Assembly: GCA_029938185.1 (NCBI GenBank)
Contig: JAOZVK010000115.1
Span: 1 to 12,427 of the forward strand
Direction: 5' to 3'
DNA length: 12,427 nucleotides
From: Bacteroidales bacterium
Lineage (GTDB): Bacteria; Bacteroidota; Bacteroidia; Bacteroidales; JAOZVK01
Both the position numbers and the translations under genes were made by a program. The notes beneath the pieces are model-generated. The model worked only from the letters and a program-made list of their open reading frames with translations. It ran no database searches and had not been told where the DNA came from. Position 1 is the stretch's first letter, and every line of letters begins with the position of its first letter. Of the stretch, positions 7,824 through 12,427 are shown piece by piece.

Positions 7824-9250
7824 AAAAATGGTCAAAAACAAAATTTAGCGAAATAGGTAAATCACATTACTTATCTTCACACTATAATTATTTTATTCTA
7901 AGAAAAATAATTGATAGTGATACTCATTTTTTAGAGGAAAGAATATCAGATTATTTCTATATAATATCAGGATTTGCATTTTCTTCAAAAGATTATACTG
8001 AACAAGGTGTATCTGTTTGTCGAATTGGCGATATTTCAAAAGAAGGTAAAATTTTACATAATAAAATGAAACAGTTACCAAAAAAATATAGTCAAAAACA
8101 TACTGATTATCTAATTAAAGAGAATGACATTCTTATTGGAATGACAGGCGATGGCAAATATTTTAAAACAGGATTAATTGAAAACTTAGAAAATAATATT
8201 TTATTAAATCAACGTGTAGGTCTTCTAAGATTGAAAAATAAAGCAGCAAAATTTAATCCTAAGTTTTTGGCATATCTTTTTAAATTAGATAAAGTTCAAA
8301 ATCAAATAAAAATAGTTGCAATGGGTAAAACACAAAAAAATATAAGCCCATTTGATATTTTAAACATTAAGTTTCCAAAAATTTCGATAAAAAATCAGAA
8401 TAAAATAATTAATGCAATTATTCCTATCGAAGGAGAGATTAAATTATTAGAAAACAGCAAAAAAGAAACAAACGAAATTATAAATAATATATTTGCACAA
8501 GAATTAAATTTTGAGAGCCAAAAATTTAACCGATTAAAAAAACAACAAAAATTCAAATCTTCACTACAAAAGTTCTCAAATAATATTGATTGCAGATACA
8601 GCTTCAAATTTCATAATACAGCAGGTAAATATGTTTATGATTTCTTATGTTCAACGTCAAACAAAAGAATAAAAAATTTCATTTTAGAGCCGATAGTTCT
8701 CGGTAAAGGAGTTTCACCAAAAGATTACGACCAATCAGGAGAATACTATTATATAGCAATGTCAAGTATTAAAACATTGGCGTTTGAACCAAAAAATTGC
8801 AAAAAATTAAAAATAGAATATTGGTCAAATAATCTTAATAAATCAGTCCAAGTAAATGACATTATTTTAGCACGTTCAGGAGAAGGAACAATTGGAAAAG
8901 TTGCATTAATTGAGCAAGAAGGGATAAAAGCAATTTTTTCTGATTTTACTCAAAGAATAAGATTAATTAATTATAATCAAAAATTGGCTTATTATTATTT
9001 CAGAAGTGATTTATTTCAATATATGGTTTATACTAATAAGAAAGGATTAGGAAACAATACAAATATTTTTCCAAGTCAGATACAAGAATTTCCTATTCCG
9101 GATTGGACAAAAGCAAAACAAAACAAAATAGCAAAGAAAATCAACGCAATGATTAATAATCAAAATGAAATTGATTACAAAATTAAGATAAAACAAAATG
9201 AAATAAATAACTTGATAGAAAATGCCATAAATAAAAAAGAAGAACGCTAA
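7817..9250 (+). CDS. hsdS: Type I-like restriction specificity subunit (HsdS)
   Basis: This 477-residue protein has the two-fold repeat of HsdS. Target-recognition domain 1 spans about residues 30-185, with the GFAFSSKDY and INENDILIGMTGDG-like signatures (here LIKENDILIGMTGDGKYFKT) and QKNISPFDILNIKFPKISIK. A helical spacer covers about 190-245. Domain 2 spans about 260-450, with GKGVSPKDYDQSGEYYYIAM, VNDIILARSGEGTIGKV, and IFPSQIQEFPIP before a C-terminal helix. Each domain in the family reads one half of a bipartite DNA site, and the helices set the spacing and contact the methyltransferase. It overlaps the upstream gene by 7 bp and has a strong ribosome-binding site. The stop codon TAA (9248-9250) is embedded in the GAACGCTAAC box of R4. 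Both domains appear intact. Confidence 0.92.
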   Translation: MVKKWSKTKFSEIGKSHYLSSHYNYFILRKIIDSDTHFLEERISDYFYIISGFAFSSKDYTEQGVSVCRIGDISKEGKILHNKMKQLPKKYSQKHTDYLIKENDILIGMTGDGKYFKTGLIENLENNILLNQRVGLLRLKNKAAKFNPKFLAYLFKLDKVQNQIKIVAMGKTQKNISPFDILNIKFPKISIKNQNKIINAIIPIEGEIKLLENSKKETNEIINNIFAQELNFESQKFNRLKKQQKFKSSLQKFSNNIDCRYSFKFHNTAGKYVYDFLCSTSNKRIKNFILEPIVLGKGVSPKDYDQSGEYYYIAMSSIKTLAFEPKNCKKLKIEYWSNNLNKSVQVNDIILARSGEGTIGKVALIEQEGIKAIFSDFTQRIRLINYNQKLAYYYFRSDLFQYMVYTNKKGLGNNTNIFPSQIQEFPIPDWTKAKQNKIAKKINAMINNQNEIDYKIKIKQNEINNLIENAINKKEER

Positions 9251-9351
9251 CATCGGCTTGGTGTCAGTCATTTTTTGCTTGTTTTTACTTCGCTTCGCTC
9301 GTAAAAAACAAGCAAAAAATGCCCACCACCAAGCCGTATTCGATATAGGCA
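9242..9351 (+). repeat. R4, composite palindrome, attC-like, near-duplicate of R1
   Basis: The opening box GAACGCTAAC (9242-9251) belongs to module 3. The closing box GATATAGGCA (9342-9351) belongs to module 4 and has a GAT core instead of GTT. The outer stem CGGCTTGGTG (9254-9263) pairs perfectly with CACCAAGCCG (9327-9336). The internal loop is TCAGT (9264-9268) opposite CCCAC (9322-9326). The inner stem runs 9269-9288 with 9301-9321. It differs from R1 at four positions in 103; two of those are in the closing core box, where module identity is expected to differ. Confidence 0.8.
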
Positions 9352-9382
9352 ATTGCAAAATCAACATATAAACCAATAATAA

Positions 9383-9790
9383 ATGATTATGAAATTTGAA
9401 TTAAAACTAAATATTGACAATGCAGAAGAAGAAATATCATATCTTAACGATTTTATAAAAGAACATGATATTGACGGATTAGAAACAGAAATTCCCGAAC
9501 AAAAAGCAGAAGACGGCTCAATGGACGGTGCTTTACTTGTAAATGCTTTAAATTTAATGGTTGCAGGAGCTATTGGCGGAGTTTTAAAACAAATATTTTC
9601 TACATTAGGAAAATATTTTGACGGAAAAAAAGCAGATATTGAACTAAAATATACTTGTCCAGACAGTGGAATGGAATTTAAAGAAAAATATACATTTACA
9701 AGTGAGAAAAAGCGAGAAGAAATATACGCAGATTTTCAAAAAACAATTGAGAAAAATTGTAAAAAAGCATTTACTTTGTTGAAACTTTAA
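9383..9790 (+). CDS. EACC1-like effector-associated protein
   Basis: This 135-residue protein has no signal peptide. The layout fits EACC1, a small component reported beside caspase and other proteases in NTPase-dependent conflict systems. There is an N-terminal beta-strand FELKLNI, then a helix LNDFIKEHDIDGLETEIPE. A central Gly/Ala-rich amphipathic helix follows (MDGALLVNALNLMVAGAIGG, residues about 48-67), then VLKQIFSTLGKYFDGKKADIELKY, and a charged C-terminal helix. A second in-frame ATG lies at 9389, and MKFELK from there is an equally good start. The caspase gene begins 17 bp downstream, so the two are almost certainly one operon. Its usual role is thought to be linking sensor and effector; that is family inference. 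The family call rests on pattern recognition and needs a profile search. Confidence 0.6.
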   Translation: MIMKFELKLNIDNAEEEISYLNDFIKEHDIDGLETEIPEQKAEDGSMDGALLVNALNLMVAGAIGGVLKQIFSTLGKYFDGKKADIELKYTCPDSGMEFKEKYTFTSEKKREEIYADFQKTIEKNCKKAFTLLKL

Positions 9791-9807
9791 TAATTTTTAA
9801 GACGATA

Positions 9808-11082
9808 ATGTTAAATTCACTTAATCCAAATAAAACAAGAGCAATATTAATTGGAACAACAGAATTTGTTGATTTTAATAACATTGATGCAGTTGAAAAT
9901 AATTTGACTGAATTTGCAAAAGTGCTTGCAGATGAAAATATTTTTAGACTTTTATCCAAAAATAACATTGTAATTATTAAAAATCAAACCAATGAAGACG
10001 TTGAATTAAAATTAATTGAACACACCGAAAATGCAAGAAAAGAAAATATTGAAACTCTGATTGTTTATTTTGCTGGACATGGTTTTCGCAACAGAGAAGG
10101 AAAATATTTTCTTGCCACAAAAAATTCAAGGAAAAAATTAATACGAACAAGTGGAAATTCTGCAATTGCTTATGATACAGTAAAAGCAATTATAAAATCA
10201 TCAAAAATACCACAGACAATAGTATTGATTGATGCCTGTTATTCGGGTAGTGTTGCTCAGGGCTATGATAAACAAATATTTAAAGAATATAGAGCAGAGG
10301 GAACTTACACGATTACTTCGTCAGACAGCACAGAACTTTCATATTTCGACAGCAATGCGAAACATACAATTTTCACGGGAGAATTATTAAATATTCTAAA
10401 AAATGGACTTCAAAGTATTGAAAAAGAAAAAGTTTCATTAACTGATTTATACAAAGAACTGCGAACTTCCATAAAAGAGAAAAAGCCTGCAATGTCGCCG
10501 CAGCAACTTGCAAGTAAAGAGATTATTGGCGAAGATTTTCTTTTTTTCAAAAATACAAATTATGACAAAAAAGCATTAATTCAGAACCAAATAAACGAAC
10601 AAATAGCAGAAGCTGATAATTTATCTAATCGTCTCGAACTTGATAAAGCAGAACTGATATACATACGCCTAAAAGATAAAATTACAACAGAAAATATTGA
10701 TTTTGATACAAATTCGCTACAAGAACTTGATAATAAAATAAAAAATTGCAGAGACCGTGCAGAGCAAAAAAGGACTTTTGAAGAGCGTTATCATATAAAA
10801 CCTAAAAAAGCAAAAGAAACAGGTATAAATGTAAAATCAAGCATTTTTAGGGTTGTAATAATTACAATTCTTATAATAACTATTGTATTGCTAATTTGGA
10901 AACCATGGAATATTAATACTAAAAATCATACTGTAAACAATGATACGATTGTAGAAACAGATACCGCAGAAACAACAATAATTAAAGCTCAATACCCTAA
11001 ACAGAAAATGGTGTTACATGGACAGACGAAAAGCATGGAACTTTTATTGATGAAAGAGATAATCACAAGTATAAAGTTGTAA
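9808..11082 (+). CDS. Caspase-like (peptidase C14) protease with one membrane segment; C-terminus frameshifted
   Basis: Residues 1-225 are a caspase-fold peptidase. It opens with NKTRAILIGTTEF, the catalytic His is H91 in VYFAGHGFRN, and the catalytic Cys is C144 in LIDACYSG, with the TSSDSTELSYFD strand after it. This dyad cleaves peptide bonds after a specific residue, in prokaryotes often Arg/Lys or Asp. Residues about 250-335 are helical and charged. One membrane segment spans 346-364 (IFRVVIITILIITIVLLIW), which would keep the protease in the cytoplasm and place the C-terminus outside. The frame leaves its natural course at about residue 399. From 11004 the DNA continues in the adjacent frame as a FISUMP domain, and the 26 residues after the break look non-native. 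A single missing A in 11005-11008 would restore a protein of about 590 residues. The EACC1-like gene is immediately upstream. Confidence 0.88.
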   Translation: MLNSLNPNKTRAILIGTTEFVDFNNIDAVENNLTEFAKVLADENIFRLLSKNNIVIIKNQTNEDVELKLIEHTENARKENIETLIVYFAGHGFRNREGKYFLATKNSRKKLIRTSGNSAIAYDTVKAIIKSSKIPQTIVLIDACYSGSVAQGYDKQIFKEYRAEGTYTITSSDSTELSYFDSNAKHTIFTGELLNILKNGLQSIEKEKVSLTDLYKELRTSIKEKKPAMSPQQLASKEIIGEDFLFFKNTNYDKKALIQNQINEQIAEADNLSNRLELDKAELIYIRLKDKITTENIDFDTNSLQELDNKIKNCRDRAEQKRTFEERYHIKPKKAKETGINVKSSIFRVVIITILIITIVLLIWKPWNINTKNHTVNNDTIVETDTAETTIIKAQYPKQKMVLHGQTKSMELLLMKEIITSIKL

Positions 11083-11576
11083 AAATAGGCGACCAAGTTT
11101 GGATGGCTGAAAATTTGGCATTTAAAGTTGATAGTGGTTGTTATAATTATAATGAAAACAGGGATATGGTAATAAAATATGGATATTTATATAATTACAA
11201 TGTTGCAATGAAATCATGTCCTAATGGTTGGCATCTACCAAATAATAACGAATGGAACAAACTTATAACTTACTTAGGCGAAAGTCAATATGCAGGCGAA
11301 AAGCTAAAAAGCACAAATGATTGGAGACTTCACAATAACAAAAATTATGGTAGCAATGAAAGTGGGTTTTCGGCACTACCAAGTGGGTTTTGTGCCCCAC
11401 ATATTAGTCCCAGTAGTCTCAATTTCCACACAAAACATATAGGTTTTTGGTGGAGTGCTACTCAATATAATATAGTCCTATCTTATCGTGTTGCTTTATT
11501 CGAAGATAATACAAAAATTAATCTTACTGACGATAATATTTCTTATGGCTATTCGGTTAGGTGTATTAAGAACTAA
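11004..11576 (+). pseudogene. FISUMP domain, detached C-terminal part of the caspase protein by frameshift
   Basis: In this frame translation runs NGVTWTDEKHGTFIDERDNH then KYKVVKIGDQVWMAENL, the standard entry of Fibrobacter succinogenes major paralogous (FISUMP) domains. It is followed by YGYLYNYNVAMKSCPNGWHL, ESGFSALPSGFC, FWWSATQ and a C-terminal YSVRCIKN. The domain is complete. The frame has a stop (10998-11000) just before it and no ATG until 11103, which would cut off the first strands of the domain. It is therefore best read as the end of the caspase gene, separated by a one-base change at about 11002-11010. FISUMP domains are usually extracytoplasmic ligand- or matrix-type domains of uncertain function. 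Whether the break is a real mutation, programmed slippage or a sequencing error cannot be told here. Confidence 0.85.
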
Positions 11577-11595
11577 ATTCAATTAATTTTAACTG

Positions 11596-11952
11596 ATGAA
11601 AATGAATACAAATTACATACAACAAATAAAGGAAATTTTGAGTAAATATAATCCTTATTTAATCTTACTTTTTGGTTCGTATGCCTATGGCACACCCGAC
11701 GAAGACAGCGATATAGATATTCTCGTTGTTACACAAGATAATTTTATACCACAAAATTTTGCAGAAAAGAGTAAAATATACCAAAAAATAAGTCGTGCAA
11801 TAAGCTCAGTAAATGAAGAAATAGCAATTGATTTAATAGTTCATACTTTGCCAATGTATAAAAAATTCATAGAAATTGATAGTTCATTCGCACACGAAAT
11901 AACCACAAAAGGAAAAATAATATATGAAAGCAATAACACAAGAATGGCTTAA
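11596..11952 (+). CDS. MNT-type minimal nucleotidyltransferase (antitoxin-like)
   Basis: This 118-residue cytosolic protein has the polymerase-beta-type signature ILLFGSYAYGTPDEDSDIDI. G27-S28 and D39-I-D41 give GS-x10-DxD, the nucleotide- and metal-binding motif, and a further strand EEIAIDLIV supplies the third acidic residue. Proteins of this size encoded next to HEPN genes are antitoxins; in MntA-HepT they AMPylate the HEPN partner. ATG codons occur at 11596 and, in frame, 11602; either fits. It starts 19 bp after the FISUMP frame stops, and its 3' end overlaps the HEPN gene by 29 bp. The order, nucleotidyltransferase first, is opposite to classical hepT-mntA. Confidence 0.9.
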   Translation: MKMNTNYIQQIKEILSKYNPYLILLFGSYAYGTPDEDSDIDILVVTQDNFIPQNFAEKSKIYQKISRAISSVNEEIAIDLIVHTLPMYKKFIEIDSSFAHEITTKGKIIYESNNTRMA

Positions 11953-12330
11953 TTTTGCCAAAACAGATATAATCGTAGCAAAAAATAGTTTGTCCGATGA
12001 ATATATTACAAATGCCGTAGCTTTTCACTCGCAACAAACAGTAGAAAAATGCTTTAAGGCAACAATAGAAGAAAATGACTTACGGCTAAAACGTATTCAT
12101 AATTTGATAAAACTATATCAAATTGTAGAGCCATTAATTGATTTTTAGTAGATAAGGAGAAACTCAGACAGATAGATGAAGTTTACACAACTTCACGTTA
12201 TCCAGGTGATTTAGGATTACTGCCAGACGGAAAACCAAGCATTAAAGAAGCCAAAGAAATGTATGAATTTGCAAAAGAAATATACGATAATACGATAAAA
12301 ATGTTTAATGATACCGAGCAGAAAGAATAA
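11924..12330 (+). CDS. HEPN-domain protein (putative RNase toxin), interrupted by a one-base frameshift
   Basis: The first frame (ATG 11924, TAG 12146-12148) gives 74 residues with the HEPN pattern EWLNFAKTDIIVAK, then FHSQQTVEKCFKA, and the putative catalytic R54-x4-H59 in RLKRIHNL. The other half is intact in the neighbouring frame from 12148 to TAA 12328-12330: VDKEKLRQIDEVYTTSRYPG, then SIKEAKEMYEFAKEIYDNT, which is the normal HEPN C-terminal pair of helices. Adding one T to the T5 run at 12142-12146 joins them into about 135 residues, the usual family length. HEPN toxins of this kind cleave RNA and are held in check by the MNT partner. It resembles the general HEPN family (PF05168-like) more than HepT (DUF86), because the AMPylated Tyr of RX4HXY is replaced by Leu61. 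As written the gene would be inactive. Confidence 0.82.
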
Positions 12331-12334
12331 AAAA

Positions 12335-12427
12335 TGCCTATATCATTAGGTTTGAAGTAATTTTATTTTTTGTTTTTTTTCGTGCTTCGCACTTCAAAAA
12401 AACAAAAAATAAAACTACTCAAACCTA
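12335..12427 (+). repeat. R5, composite palindrome, cut by window end
   Basis: The opening box TGCCTATATC (12335-12344) is complementary to the start of module 4. The outer stem TAGGTTTGA (12347-12355) pairs with TCAAACCTA (12419-12427). A small internal loop follows, AGTAA (12356-12360) opposite CTAC (12415-12418). The inner A/T-rich stem runs 12361-12414 with a GTGC-TTC-GCAC tip, the same tip as R2. The loop departs from the TCAGY/YCCRC consensus of R1-R4. The closing core box should lie just past the window. Confidence 0.7.

Larger units (their letters stand above)
4937..9342 (+). mobile_element. Module 3: cassette-like unit carrying a BcgI-like restriction-modification operon
   Basis: The ends are GTTAGCGTTC (4936-4945) and GAACGCTAAC (9242-9251), exact reverse complements over 10 bases, with R4 as the right-hand palindrome. 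At 4406 bp with two translationally overlapping genes, this is far larger than a usual one-gene integron cassette. The hsdS stop TAA (9248-9250) is part of the right box. A complete restriction-modification unit travelling as one cassette would be self-protecting on arrival (inference). Confidence 0.55.
9343..12427 (+). mobile_element. Module 4: cassette-like unit carrying caspase system and MNT/HEPN pair (right edge cut)
   Basis: The left end GATATAGGCA (9342-9351) is the exact reverse complement of TGCCTATATC (12335-12344), which opens palindrome R5. Both ends carry the same departure from the GTT/AAC core. The unit holds four or five reading frames in two functional groups with no palindrome between them. 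Two probable single-base frameshifts lie inside it. The closing half of R5's core is beyond the window. Confidence 0.5.

Noticed and set aside
5082..9250. Classical type I restriction system with a missing hsdR
   Set aside because: A nuclease domain is already fused to the methyltransferase chain, the operon is closed by a palindrome directly after hsdS, and no helicase fragment is present.
9047..9376. 109-residue open frame on the minus strand over the end of hsdS and R4
   Set aside because: It is antisense to a solid HsdS gene and runs through a palindrome. The translation is hydrophobic and low in complexity, as expected from reversed A/T-rich coding sequence, and matches no family I know.
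555..12427. CRISPR array
   Set aside because: Repeats are about 105 bp, differ in sequence and are kilobases apart with genes between; no spacers or cas genes.
653..12427. Insertion sequence or composite transposon
   Set aside because: No transposase or recombinase gene is encoded in the window, and no target-site duplication pattern was found; the short inverted ends are different for every module.

Overview
The window is AT-rich, and every supported gene is on the + strand. Start codons sit behind A/T-rich leaders with no Shine-Dalgarno, with one exception (hsdS). A FISUMP-type domain (Fibrobacter succinogenes major paralogous family) is present. These traits suggest a Bacteroidota or related FCB-group bacterium. 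The chemotaxis receptor end at the left suggests motility. I cannot name a species.

Layout: 3-329 is the C-terminus of a methyl-accepting chemotaxis protein, probably ordinary chromosome. 330-557 has no gene but holds a degenerate composite hairpin (R0). After that come four consecutive modules separated by ~105-bp composite palindromes: R1 at 555-661, R2 at 2707-2816, R3 at 4835-4945, R4 at 9242-9351, and R5 at 12335 to the window end. Module 1 (653-2808) encodes an AAA/ABC-type ATPase and an overlapping PD-(D/E)XK-like protein. Module 2 (2809-4936) encodes one Fic AMP-transferase with a distinctive N-terminal domain. Module 3 (4937-9342) encodes a fused nuclease-methyltransferase and an HsdS specificity subunit, a BcgI-like restriction-modification pair. 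Module 4 (9343 to the end) encodes an EACC1-like protein, a membrane-anchored caspase-like protease with a frameshifted FISUMP C-terminus, and a MNT nucleotidyltransferase/HEPN toxin-antitoxin-like pair whose HEPN gene is also frameshifted.

The central observation is how the modules are delimited. The first 9-10 bases of each module, starting at a GTT (or GAT) core, are the exact reverse complement of the bases that open the palindrome at that same module's far end: GTTATAAGCA/TGCTTATAAC, GTTAGCGGT/ACCGCTAAC, GTTAGCGTTC/GAACGCTAAC and GATATAGGCA/TGCCTATATC. The two ends of one palindrome generally do not match each other to that length; the two ends of one module do. Integron gene cassettes show this relation between the cassette's own core site and the inverse core site of its attC. 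The stop codon of each module's last gene lies inside or within 4 bp of the inverse-core box, and each palindrome is about 105 bp, as in attC sites. Each palindrome has an outer stem, a conserved small internal loop (TCAGY opposite YCCRC) and a long A/T-rich inner stem.

My reading is an integrase-less stretch of an integron-like cassette array, or an unnamed system with the same logic, whose cassettes are unusually large, often multigene, and all look like defence or toxin systems. The sequence shows the ends and hairpins directly. Mobility, the recombinase and anti-phage function are inference.
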